Of a stretch of DNA of 49,617 nt, positions 1 to 8,354 are shown one piece after another (position 1 is the first letter of the stretch; each line of letters opens with the position of its first letter). A model generated the notes under the pieces. The model saw only the letters and a program-made list of their open reading frames with translations, did no database searches and was not told the DNA's origin. Origin of the DNA: Streptomyces apocyni. GTDB lineage: Bacteria > Actinomycetota > Actinomycetes > Streptomycetales > Streptomycetaceae. Made by a program: the position numbers and the translations under genes. Location: the NCBI RefSeq assembly GCF_009739465.1, contig NZ_WHOM01000037.1, positions 1 through 49,617 on the forward strand, given 5' to 3'.

Positions 1-1007
1 CTCGTATGGGTGTCGCGGTTGGAGTCAGGGGACGAACCGGGGACGAGCGCTACGGCGCCCCGCCGGGGTGCGGTCGGGCGCGGTTCGGCGGACAGCTCAC
101 GGTCGTCGCCCTCGCCCTCGTACGGGTCGTTCACCTCGTCCGCGCCTTCCGCGTCGGGTTCGTCGACGTCGAGCGGTGCCATCCCGGCCACCAGCGGGAG
201 CAGGTCGCGTAGCCGCGCGGCCAGCTCGGACGCGCGCAGCCGGGACGCCGGGGCCTTGGCCAGGCACTGCACGATCAGCTGCCAGAGCTCGTCCGGGATG
301 CCCGGGAGCGGCACCACCCTCTCCGTGACATGGCGACGCAGTACGGCCCCGGGGTGGCCACCGCCGAACGGCGTGAACCCGGCCAGCAGCTCGTACAGGA
401 CGGTCGCCAGGGCGTAGATGTCCACGGCGGCCCGCGGCGGCAGCCCCTCGATGATCTCGGGGGCGAGGTAGTCGGGGGTGCCGATGACCTTCGTCGCGCG
501 CGTGCGGCGCGGTGAGTCGACCAGTTTGGCGACACCGAAGTCGGTGAGCAGCGCGGGGTGCGAGCCGCCGGGCCCGAGCGGACCCCGCATGTCCAGGAGG
601 ACGTTCTCGGGCTTGACGTCGCGGTGCACGATCCCGGCGGCGTGCGCGGCGGCGAGGCCGTCGGCGATGTCCGCGGCGATGGCGACCGCGGCCTCCGGGG
701 CGAGGCGGCGCTCGCGCTCCAGGCGGGTGCGCAGGTCGGTGCCGCGTACGAGCTCCATGACGAGCGCGAGGTCGGTGCCGTCCACGACCAGGTCGACCAC
801 GCCGACCACGCGCGGGTGGTCAAGGCTCAGGAGGGCGGTGCGTTCCTGGACGAAGCGGCCGACGAGCTCCTGGTCGGACGCGAGGTCCTCGCGCAGGAGC
901 TTGATCGCGACGGGGCCTTCGGGCCCCTCGCCCAGCCACACCGTGCCAGCTGAACCGCGCCCCAGAATCTGGTGGGCGGTATACCGGCTGCCGATTTTCC
1001 GTGCCAA
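1..1007 (-). CDS. pkaB: Serine/threonine protein kinase, PkaB-like (C-terminus outside window)
   Basis: Hanks-type kinase that phosphorylates Ser/Thr on partner proteins. I chose a TTG start at 1007 because an AGGAG sits 8 nt upstream and the protein then begins just before the kinase fold (LARKIGSRYTAHQILGRG). Visible motifs are the glycine-rich loop (residues 16-23), ATP-anchoring Lys36 in VAIKLL, catalytic HRDVKPEN with Asp130, and DFG at Asp156, followed by the TPDYLAPE activation-segment end. After about residue 270 comes an acidic, low-complexity linker. The frame is open to base 1, so any C-terminal tail is missing here. It lies head-to-tail with a second kinase and near an FHA-domain ATPase, which fits the PkaA/PkaB pair of Streptomyces. 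The kinase call is secure; the pkaB name is by synteny from memory. Confidence 0.9.
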   Translation of the reverse strand, partial: MARKIGSRYTAHQILGRGSAGTVWLGEGPEGPVAIKLLREDLASDQELVGRFVQERTALLSLDHPRVVGVVDLVVDGTDLALVMELVRGTDLRTRLERERRLAPEAAVAIAADIADGLAAAHAAGIVHRDVKPENVLLDMRGPLGPGGSHPALLTDFGVAKLVDSPRRTRATKVIGTPDYLAPEIIEGLPPRAAVDIYALATVLYELLAGFTPFGGGHPGAVLRRHVTERVVPLPGIPDELWQLIVQCLAKAPASRLRASELAARLRDLLPLVAGMAPLDVDEPDAEGADEVNDPYEGEGDDRELSAEPRPTAPRRGAVALVPGSSPDSNRDTHT

Positions 1008-1175
1008 GACTGCTCCTACAGACGCGTGTTGCCGACAAAGCTACGCGGCTCTGCGGTCAACCTTCGCTTCAGCGGGAGAAATCACCCTCCAGATGTCGAC
1101 AAATCCCCAAGGTCGGGGCTGGCGTCCTGCTGGCGTCGGGGCTGGCGTCAAAGCTGGCGCCGTGACCTCGGCCCG

Positions 1176-2870
1176 CTAGCCGAGGTTGCTGATCCAGTCG
1201 GAGATCGAGGACGTCCAGTCCTTGACCTGGCCCCAGAAGCTCTTGGTCGAGTCGACCCAGTCAGGCAGCGGCGTGAATTCCCAGACCATCCAGCCAGCCA
1301 CGAACAGCAGGACGATCATGAACAGGCAGCCCTTGAGGCAGCCGAGGCCCGGGATGCGCATCCGGTTGGCGCTGCGCCGACGCGGCTCGCGGGGCTGCCT
1401 CGGCGCGGGCTGCTGGGGCGGCGGGTAGTGCTGCGGCTGTGGCTGGTGCTGCTGCGGTGCGGGCGCGGGGGCGGGGGCGTATCGCTGCGGCTGGTGGTGC
1501 TGCGGGGGGTACGGCTGCTGCTGGTGCTGCGGCGGGTACTGCTGTGGCTGCTGACGCCGCGGCTGGGGCTGCCGGGGCTGAGGGCGCTGCGGGCGCTGCT
1601 GCGGCTGATTGCGCGCCACCTGCCGCTGCGGGCGGCGGCGCAGCGGGTCCTGCTCCGGGTCCAGGTACTGCATCTGGGTCTGCTCGCTGCGGTCACGGGC
1701 CGCCCGCATCTGGCTCTGCCAGGGGTGCGGGTCGTCGGACTGCGGCGGCCCCTCGGGGTCCTGCGGCACGGGCGGCATGACCGCGGTCGGGTCGGCGGCG
1801 CCGCCGTCGCGCGGCAGTACGGAGGTGGGGTCGGCGTCACGCGTGGTGTGCGGCATCACGTTGGTGGCGGCGCTCGGGTCGTGCTGGCCGTACGCGGCGT
1901 TCCGCGGCAGGGCCTGGGTGGGGTCGGCGGCGCCTGGCGGGGTCGGCACTGCGGCGGGCGCCGGGTCGGGCACGAGCAGGGCGCCGACGCCCGCCGCGGC
2001 CGCGTACTGCGCGGAGCTGGCCCCCGTACCGATGCCCTCGGCGACGACGCGCAGACCGCGCGCGAGGTTCTCGGCGCTCGGCCGGTCCTCGGGCTTCTTG
2101 CGCAGACAGCGCTCCATGACCGTCCACAGCGGCTCCGGCACCCCCGCGGGGCACCGCACTTCCTCGCTGAGGTGGCGGTGCAGCACTTCGAGCGCGGTGC
2201 CACCAGCGAACGGCGGACGGCCGGTGACCAGCTCGTACAGCAGGATGCCCGCGCCGTAGATGTCCACCGCGGAGGTCTGCGGGCGGCCTTCGGCCGACTC
2301 CGGCGCGACGTACGCGGGCGTGCCGACGAATTCATGGGTGCGGGTCAGGCCGGGGGAGTCGGCGAGGCGCGCGATGCCGAAGTCGGTGAGCATCGGGTGC
2401 ATCTGCACGCCGTCCTCCTTAAGGAGGACGTTGGCGGGCTTCAGGTCGCGGTGTACGACGCCGTCGGCGTGGCTGGCGGCGAGCGCGTCGGCGATCTGGG
2501 CGGTCAGCAGGGACGCCGCGACCGGGGTCATCGGGCCGTTGTCCCGGAGGTAATGGTGCAGGTCAGGGCCTTCGACCAGGTCCATGACCAGGGCGAGGAG
2601 ATCGCCCTCGACCACCAGATCGCGGGTGCGCACGATGTTCGGGTGGGTCAGCCGCAGCAGGACGGAGCGCTCGCGGAGGAAGCGCATCACGACGTCCGCG
2701 TCGTTCGCCAGCTCCTCCTTGAGGACCTTGATCGCGACGGTCTCGCCTGGCTGGCCCGCGACGGCCGCCTCGGCGCCCGCGGTCTCCCGCTGGCGGGCAC
2801 GCCAGACGGTGCCCGTGGCGCCGCGTCCGAGCGGCTCCTCGAGCAAGTACTTGCTGCCTACCGGCCGCAC
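1176..2870 (-). CDS. pkaA: Membrane-anchored serine/threonine protein kinase, PkaA-like
   Basis: Second Hanks-type kinase, 564 aa. The frame is open further upstream to a GTG at 2972, but the GTG at 2870 has GGGAG 9 nt before it and starts directly at the kinase fold (RPVGSKYLLEEPLGRG). Motifs: glycine-rich loop residues 15-22, Lys48 in VAIKVL, HRDLKPAN with catalytic Asp142, DFG Asp163, then TRTHEFVGTPAYVAPE, whose threonines are likely autophosphorylation sites. The C-terminal half has a long Pro/Gln/Arg-rich juxtamembrane linker, then one hydrophobic segment (GCLFMIVLLFVAGWMVWEF) and a short extracytoplasmic tail without PASTA repeats. It therefore differs from PknB-type sensors. It is followed by pkaB on the same strand and is divergent from the FHA-FtsK gene, a plausible substrate or effector. 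Confidence 0.92.
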   Translation of the reverse strand: MRPVGSKYLLEEPLGRGATGTVWRARQRETAGAEAAVAGQPGETVAIKVLKEELANDADVVMRFLRERSVLLRLTHPNIVRTRDLVVEGDLLALVMDLVEGPDLHHYLRDNGPMTPVAASLLTAQIADALAASHADGVVHRDLKPANVLLKEDGVQMHPMLTDFGIARLADSPGLTRTHEFVGTPAYVAPESAEGRPQTSAVDIYGAGILLYELVTGRPPFAGGTALEVLHRHLSEEVRCPAGVPEPLWTVMERCLRKKPEDRPSAENLARGLRVVAEGIGTGASSAQYAAAAGVGALLVPDPAPAAVPTPPGAADPTQALPRNAAYGQHDPSAATNVMPHTTRDADPTSVLPRDGGAADPTAVMPPVPQDPEGPPQSDDPHPWQSQMRAARDRSEQTQMQYLDPEQDPLRRRPQRQVARNQPQQRPQRPQPRQPQPRRQQPQQYPPQHQQQPYPPQHHQPQRYAPAPAPAPQQHQPQPQHYPPPQQPAPRQPREPRRRSANRMRIPGLGCLKGCLFMIVLLFVAGWMVWEFTPLPDWVDSTKSFWGQVKDWTSSISDWISNLG

Positions 2871-3203
2871 GTCAATGCGCTCCCTGATCGTCTGCTGGTC
2901 CCGGCTGCTGGTGCCGTTCCGGACCACTGTAGTGCGGCCGAACGGGGCACCGGGTCGCCGCGGCGGTCGCACCGGGTCGGCGTTCGTGGGGAAGACGCGC
3001 GGCTGGGGCGGATGGTTGCCGGGAGGCCGGAAGCGGAGGGTGAGTGTCGCTGGTTCAGGTGCAAAGGGCGGCCGCTCGGCGTGTTGTCAGTGGCAGGTGC
3101 GAGGATGCCCTACAGCACGGAGCCATGCCGTGTGCGGTGGGGGGATGTGTGACATGGGCAGTCTCCCTGCCGGGCACCCGCGCAGAAGGGACCGCTGACG
3201 GCG
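2871..3203. other. Intergenic region between divergent pkaA and FHA-FtsK genes
   Basis: This 333-nt stretch separates the two divergent start codons and should hold both promoters. The plus-strand gene has GAAGGGACC about 10 nt before its ATG. A possible plus-strand -35 (TTGTCA near 3083) has no convincing -10 partner. The frame upstream of pkaA stays open here, but without a ribosome-binding site I treat that as spurious. Confidence 0.5.
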
Positions 3204-6200
3204 ATGCAGATCCGGCTGACCGTCCTCGGGCCGCAAAGCGGCCGCACCGCACGCGCCTTCGATGTGCGCGCCTGCGATGTGCTGGTCACCGCGCCAGCCG
3301 GGACGGCGCTGGCGGTGGTGGCGTCCGGCCTGGCCAAGGCGGTCGGTGGCACCGACGGGCCCGCGCAGATCTACGCCGGGTCCGAGCGGCTCGACCCGCA
3401 GCGCTGCGTCCTGGGCGAGCCGCCGTTGGTGGACGGCGCCGTGCTCTCACTGCACTCCCCCGCCGAGCCCGCCCCGTCGCCCGAGGGAGCCGCGGCCCGG
3501 CTCCATGTCGTCGCGGGTCCTGACGCGGGCGGGGTGCATCTCCTGCACGGCGGGCGGGTCACCATCGGCCGCTCGGCCGACGCCGATGTGCCCCTGGACG
3601 ACCCTGACGTCTCGCGACTGCACTGCGCGGTGACGGTCGGGGACGACGGCCGGGTCAGCGTCGCCGACCTGAACTCGACCAATGGCACGACGGTCGACGG
3701 CAGGCCGGTCACCGACCAGCCGGTGCGGTTCTCGCCGGGCGCGCTGCTGCGGATCGGCGAGTCCACGCTGCGGCTGACGCCGGTCCACGCGGAGACCACG
3801 CTGCCCACGTCCGTGGACGGCGAGGGGCAGCTCCGGGTCACCCCGGCCGCGGCCGCCGCCCAGGTCGCCCCCGTCTGGCCGGGTCCGCACCCGTCCGCGA
3901 CCACCGGGCCCGGCTACGGCTCGGCACCCTGGGCGACCCGCTCCGGCGAGCCCAGCCACGGCCATGCCCCGTACGGCTACGCACACGACGCGGTGCCCGG
4001 TCCACGGGGCCACGACGGCAGCGGCGCGGACCCCGCCCGCGTGAGCGGCGCCGGAGCCCCGCCCGGCACCAGCACCACCGGCAGCGACACGGACGCGCTG
4101 CGCCGCGCCGGGGCCAAGGACCTCGGCGGTGCCCCCAACCCCGCCCGTACGCCGGGTCCGGGGGCACCGCGCGGCACCAAGGCCGAGCACCTCGGCGAAG
4201 GTGCCGACTCTGCCCGTACGCCCGGGACGGGGGCACCTCCCCGCACCAGCACTACCGGCAGCGGCACGGGCGCCCGGGAGCGCGCCAGGGCCGAGGGCCT
4301 GGGCGGGGCGGCCAGCGCGGCCCGTACGACCGGCAGTGGGCCACTGCCCGGCACGAGCGGCACAGGCAGCGTGACCGGTGCCGAAGCCACGCCCGCAGGT
4401 GACAGCGCCCAAGCCCCGGAGCGCCCCGGAGCCGAGTATGACACCGGCGCCCTGGACCCCGATGCGGCCGACGGCCGTGGAGCCGCGGGGCCCGGGGCTG
4501 GTCGGGCCGGGACGCCGACGCGGGGCACCACCGTTCCGCGCCAGATGCGCAGGCGCGGCGGGCTCACCGCGTGGGCGCGGCGGCTGACCGGCGCGCGGGA
4601 CGAGACGCGGCCGGACGACCCCGTCGAGCCCGTGGCCTGGACGGCCGCCCCCGAGGACTCCGTAGCGGACGCCTGGCCCGACCCCGCGGCCCTGCTGCTG
4701 ACGGCCCTCGGCCCCGGTCCCCGCCTGTGGGAGCGCGACCGGGCGCACCAGGAGGCGCTCGCCCTACGCCTGGGAACCACAGACCGGCCCACTCCGGACG
4801 GCATGGGGCTGCTGCCCGTCGTCCCGGTGACCGTCAGGCTGCGGGAGGCGGGCTCCCTGGGGCTCGCCGGGCCGCGTAACCGGCTGGCCGGGCTGGCCCG
4901 CTCGGCCCTCGCCCAGCTCGCCGCGCTGCACTCCCCCACCGACGTGGAGATCGTGCTGATCAGCACGGACCGCGGCCGCGCGCTCGACGAGCGCACCGCC
5001 GAGTGGTCCTGGCTCGGCTGGCTGCCCCATCTGCGCCCCGGGCACGGCCAGGACTGCCGCCTGCTCCTGGCGTACGACCGCGAGCAGGCCGCCGCCCGCA
5101 CCGGCGAACTGCTCCGCCGCCTCGACGAACACCTCCAGACGAGTCCCCCGGCCAGCCCACTCCCGCACGTCCCACCCGGAGCACCAGACCGCCTCGCCCC
5201 CGCGCCCGCGCCTCCCCCCGCCCCCGCGCCGTACGCGGGGCCGTACGCGGTGGTGGTCGTGGACGGTGACCCCGGTTCCGCGGCTCTGCGCGACGCGGTC
5301 ACGCGGCTCGCCGCCGACGGCGCGGGCGCCGGGATCCACGTCGTCTGCCTCGCCGAGACCCCGGCCGCCTCCCCCGCGTCGCCGGTCACCGCGACCTACG
5401 AGGCGGCCTGCGCCGCGTCGCCCGCTTTCCGCGCGTGCGGCGCCGTCGCCCTCCTCAGCGGGGACGTGGCGACGGCCCTGCGGTTGCTCCGTACGTCCCG
5501 AGGCCGCCCCGTCGGGCATGGCACGCTCGCCTCGGTGGACGCGGTGTCGGTGGCCTGGGCCGAGCGGTTCGCCCGGGCGCTGGCCCCGCTGCGTACGGCG
5601 GAGCCCGGCGACGCGCACGCCCATGTGTCCGCCCCGCTCCCCCAGGCCGCCCGGCTGCTGGACGAGTTGGGCCTCGCCAGGGCGACTCCGGCGTCCCTGA
5701 TGGCCCGCTGGGCGGCGGCCGTGGACGACCCGCAGGCGCTGGGTGGCCGCGCTTGGGCGGTGCTGGGCGCGGGGCCACGCGGCCCGGTCTGCGCCGACCT
5801 GGTGGCGCAGGGCCCCCATCTGCTGGTCGAGGGCCCGGCGGGCAGCGGCCGTACGGAGCTACTGCGCTCGGCCGCCGCGGCGCTGGCCGCCGCCGACCGG
5901 CCCGACCGGCTGGCCCTCGTCCTGGTCGACGGGGCGGGCTCCGGACGCGGCGACGGGCTGCGGGCCTGCACCGACCTCCCCCATGTCACCACCCATCTGA
6001 CGGCCGACGACCCGGTACGGATGCGGGAGTTCGCCCAGGCGCTCACCGCCGAACTGAAGCGGCGCGGGGAGCTGGTCGGCCGCCTCGGGTTCGCCGAATG
6101 GCACACCCAGCGGGCCGTGTCCGGCCGAATGATCGCCCAACGCACCCGCACGCTCGGCACCGGCGGCAGCGGCCCCGTACCGCCCACGACTCCTACGGCT

Positions 6201-6860
6201 CCCACGGCTCCCGCGCCCCCCGCCCCTCAGCCCGGCCCCGGGGCTGGCGCGGGAGACCTGGACTCCCCCGGCAGCGCGACACTCAAGCTGCGCCCGGGCA
6301 ACAGGAGTCCCCGCGCGCAGGACGTCCCGCCGCTGCCCCGCCTGGTCGTGCTCGTCGACGACATCGACGCCCTGGTCGCCCCCGCACTCGGCGCCACCGG
6401 CCGCCCGTCGGCGGGCTCGGTGGTCCGCGCGCTGGAAGCCGTCGTCCACGGCGGCGAGCGGCTCGGGGTACATCTCGTGGCAGCCACCGCCCACCCGGAG
6501 CGCACCGCCGCCACCGCCTTCGACCGCGGCGCCGCCCTGCGCATCACGCTGGACGCCCCGTCAGCGGCCCCCGAGGACCCGGCCCCGGGCCGCGGACGGC
6601 TGTACGCGGCGGCGGACGGCCGCGTCACCGCGTTCCAGGCGGGCCGCGTGACCGGACGTATCCCGCGTACCTCGACGCTGCGCCCGACCGCCGTACCCCT
6701 GGAGTGGGAGCGCATGGGCGACCCACCCGCCCGCCGCCCGGTCCGCGAACTGGGCAACGGCCCCACGGACCTGGCCCTGCTGGCCAGCGCCCTGGAGCGG
6801 GCGGCCCGTTCGGTCGAGGCGCCCGCGGTGCCCCCACTCCTGGAGACCCACGCTAAGTAA
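3204..6860 (+). CDS. FHA domain-containing FtsK/SpoIIIE-type (EssC-like) ATPase
   Basis: A 1218-aa multidomain protein. Residues 1-85 form a small domain of unclear type. Residues about 98-195 are a forkhead-associated domain with the phosphothreonine-binding signature TIGRS (120-124), SRLH (near 136) and NSTNGT (157-162). Residues about 270-395 are a low-complexity linker built of 36-aa imperfect repeats. The C-terminal half is P-loop ATPase: Walker A GPAGSGRT (about 877-884) and Walker B LVVLVDDIDAL (about 1047-1057), as in FtsK/SpoIIIE/EssC proteins. No membrane segment is evident. FHA domains bind phosphothreonine peptides, so the divergent PkaA/PkaB kinases are natural partners (inference). 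EssC-type FHA ATPases act in type VII secretion, but I see no WXG100 gene nearby, so the role is open. Confidence 0.88.
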   Translation: MQIRLTVLGPQSGRTARAFDVRACDVLVTAPAGTALAVVASGLAKAVGGTDGPAQIYAGSERLDPQRCVLGEPPLVDGAVLSLHSPAEPAPSPEGAAARLHVVAGPDAGGVHLLHGGRVTIGRSADADVPLDDPDVSRLHCAVTVGDDGRVSVADLNSTNGTTVDGRPVTDQPVRFSPGALLRIGESTLRLTPVHAETTLPTSVDGEGQLRVTPAAAAAQVAPVWPGPHPSATTGPGYGSAPWATRSGEPSHGHAPYGYAHDAVPGPRGHDGSGADPARVSGAGAPPGTSTTGSDTDALRRAGAKDLGGAPNPARTPGPGAPRGTKAEHLGEGADSARTPGTGAPPRTSTTGSGTGARERARAEGLGGAASAARTTGSGPLPGTSGTGSVTGAEATPAGDSAQAPERPGAEYDTGALDPDAADGRGAAGPGAGRAGTPTRGTTVPRQMRRRGGLTAWARRLTGARDETRPDDPVEPVAWTAAPEDSVADAWPDPAALLLTALGPGPRLWERDRAHQEALALRLGTTDRPTPDGMGLLPVVPVTVRLREAGSLGLAGPRNRLAGLARSALAQLAALHSPTDVEIVLISTDRGRALDERTAEWSWLGWLPHLRPGHGQDCRLLLAYDREQAAARTGELLRRLDEHLQTSPPASPLPHVPPGAPDRLAPAPAPPPAPAPYAGPYAVVVVDGDPGSAALRDAVTRLAADGAGAGIHVVCLAETPAASPASPVTATYEAACAASPAFRACGAVALLSGDVATALRLLRTSRGRPVGHGTLASVDAVSVAWAERFARALAPLRTAEPGDAHAHVSAPLPQAARLLDELGLARATPASLMARWAAAVDDPQALGGRAWAVLGAGPRGPVCADLVAQGPHLLVEGPAGSGRTELLRSAAAALAAADRPDRLALVLVDGAGSGRGDGLRACTDLPHVTTHLTADDPVRMREFAQALTAELKRRGELVGRLGFAEWHTQRAVSGRMIAQRTRTLGTGGSGPVPPTTPTAPTAPAPPAPQPGPGAGAGDLDSPGSATLKLRPGNRSPRAQDVPPLPRLVVLVDDIDALVAPALGATGRPSAGSVVRALEAVVHGGERLGVHLVAATAHPERTAATAFDRGAALRITLDAPSAAPEDPAPGRGRLYAAADGRVTAFQAGRVTGRIPRTSTLRPTAVPLEWERMGDPPARRPVRELGNGPTDLALLASALERAARSVEAPAVPPLLETHAK
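4017..4389 (+). repeat. In-frame 108-bp (36-aa) imperfect tandem repeats
   Basis: Four tandem units lie inside the FHA-FtsK gene: 4017-4124 (108 nt), 4125-4193 (69 nt, lacking about 13 codons), 4194-4301 (108 nt) and 4302 to about 4389. The shared protein pattern is GxGAxxARTPGxGAPPGTSTTGS, then TGA, an Arg/Ala-rich stretch and EGL. They form the disordered linker between the FHA and ATPase domains. All units keep the frame. Confidence 0.8.
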
Positions 6861-6976
6861 CCCTCCGGTCACGATCCCCGAGTTCCCGTAGGCGCTATTG
6901 CGGCCCTCCCCACTCGGGCGTAGACCAGTGCGCACGGGACAGGGCTCAGGCTCTCAGGGAAGAGAACGGGGCAGTG

Positions 6977-8347
6977 ATGCGCACAACTCTTCGCACGGGA
7001 AAGCTCGTTGTGTCATTAGTGGCCGTCGGCGCACTCGCCCTCACGGCGTGCGGTGACGGCGGTGGCGACGCCGACAACGGCGGCAATGGCGGCAAGAAGA
7101 ACAACGGCCAGGGCGGCGGCACCTCGGTCGAACTGCCCCAGCTGAAGGGGCAGAAGCTGGAGGTCGCCGCGGTCTGGTCGGGGCCCGAACAGGACAACTT
7201 CAAGAAGGTGCTCACGGAGTTCGAGAAACGCACGGGCGCCGAGGTCACCTTCGTCCCGGCCCAGGACCCGATCGTCAACTTCCTCGGCTCGAAGATCGCG
7301 GGCGGCGATCCGCCGGACGTGGCGATGCTCCCGCAGCCGGGCGCGATCGCCCAGGCCGTGAAGAACAAGTGGGCCAAGCCGGTAGGCACCGAGGCACAGG
7401 CGCAGCTCGACAAGAACTACACCCAGGGCTGGAAGGACGTCGGCGCGGTCGACGGCGAGCAGTACGGCGTGTACTTCAAGGCCGCCAACAAATCCCTCGT
7501 CTGGTACAACAACGCCGTCTTCGAGAACGCCGGAGCCAGCGAACCAAAGACCTGGGACGAGCTGATGGACCAGGCGCGGACGGTGTACGACTCCGGGGTC
7601 ACCCCGTTCTCGGTCGCGGGCGCCGATGGCTGGACCCTCACCGACTGGTTCGAGAACGTCTACCTCTCGCAGGCGGGCCCGGAGAAGTACGACCAGTTGG
7701 CGCGGCACGAGATCAAGTGGACGGACCCCTCCGTGAAGGAGGCGCTGACCACCCTCGGCAAGCTGTTCGGCAACAAGGACTACCTGGCGGGCGGTCAGGA
7801 TGGCGCTCTGCAAACCGAGTTCCCGACGTCGGTCACGCAGACCTTCACCGGCGGCGATCAGCCCAAGGCCGCCATGGTCTTCGAGGGCGACTTCGTCGCG
7901 GTCAACATCGGCCAGACCGACGCCGAGATCGGCACCGACGCCAAGGTGTTCCCGTTCCCGGCGGTCGGCGACGACGCGCCGGTGGTGACCGGCGGCGACG
8001 CCGCGGTGGCGCTGAAGGACTCGCAGGGCGCCCAGGCGCTGCTGACGTTCCTGGCCTCCACCGACGCGGCCGAGATCTGGGCGAAGCAGGGCGGCTTCAT
8101 CTCGCCCAACAAGGAGATGGACCCGGCCACGTACCCGAACGACGTGCTGCGCGACATCGGCACGGCCCTGATCGCCTCGGGCGACGACTTCCGCTTCGAC
8201 ATGTCGGACCAGACACCGCAGGCGTTCGGCGGTGCCCCGGGCAAGGGCATGTGGAAGGCGCTGCAGGACTTCCTGAAGAACCCGAAGGACGTCGACGGCA
8301 CCCAGCGCCAGCTGGAGTCGGACGCGGCCAAGGCGTACAAGAGCTGA
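6977..8347 (+). CDS. Sugar ABC transporter substrate-binding lipoprotein
   Basis: Extracytoplasmic solute-binding protein of the SBP_bac_1 class, expected to capture an oligosaccharide or sugar and deliver it to the two permeases encoded next. The N-terminus has a lipoprotein signal peptide with lipobox LTAC (Cys25 becomes lipidated), then a Gly/Asp/Asn-rich spacer before the mature domain. Typical family segments are visible, such as the AVWSGPEQDNFKKVLTEFEKRTG start and the KSLVWYNNAVF and AAMVFEGDF regions. A GTG codon at 6974 directly precedes the chosen ATG and cannot be excluded. It is the first gene of a three-gene operon. The substrate cannot be read from the sequence; alpha- or beta-glucosides are typical of this class. 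Confidence 0.92.
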   Translation: MRTTLRTGKLVVSLVAVGALALTACGDGGGDADNGGNGGKKNNGQGGGTSVELPQLKGQKLEVAAVWSGPEQDNFKKVLTEFEKRTGAEVTFVPAQDPIVNFLGSKIAGGDPPDVAMLPQPGAIAQAVKNKWAKPVGTEAQAQLDKNYTQGWKDVGAVDGEQYGVYFKAANKSLVWYNNAVFENAGASEPKTWDELMDQARTVYDSGVTPFSVAGADGWTLTDWFENVYLSQAGPEKYDQLARHEIKWTDPSVKEALTTLGKLFGNKDYLAGGQDGALQTEFPTSVTQTFTGGDQPKAAMVFEGDFVAVNIGQTDAEIGTDAKVFPFPAVGDDAPVVTGGDAAVALKDSQGAQALLTFLASTDAAEIWAKQGGFISPNKEMDPATYPNDVLRDIGTALIASGDDFRFDMSDQTPQAFGGAPGKGMWKALQDFLKNPKDVDGTQRQLESDAAKAYKS

Positions 8348-8354
8348 CCCGGCG

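Noticed and set aside
972..3152. 726-residue plus-strand open frame across the two kinase genes
   Set aside because: It runs antisense to clear kinase motifs and through intergenic DNA, with an Arg/Leu/Gly-biased product.
3204..6860. Type VII secretion locus
   Set aside because: Apart from the EssC-like layout there is no WXG100, EccB, EccD or mycosin gene in the window.
6877..6918. Terminator after the FHA-FtsK gene (CCCGAGT/ACTCGGG)
   Set aside because: Only a 7-bp stem with a 28-nt loop; too weak to call with confidence.
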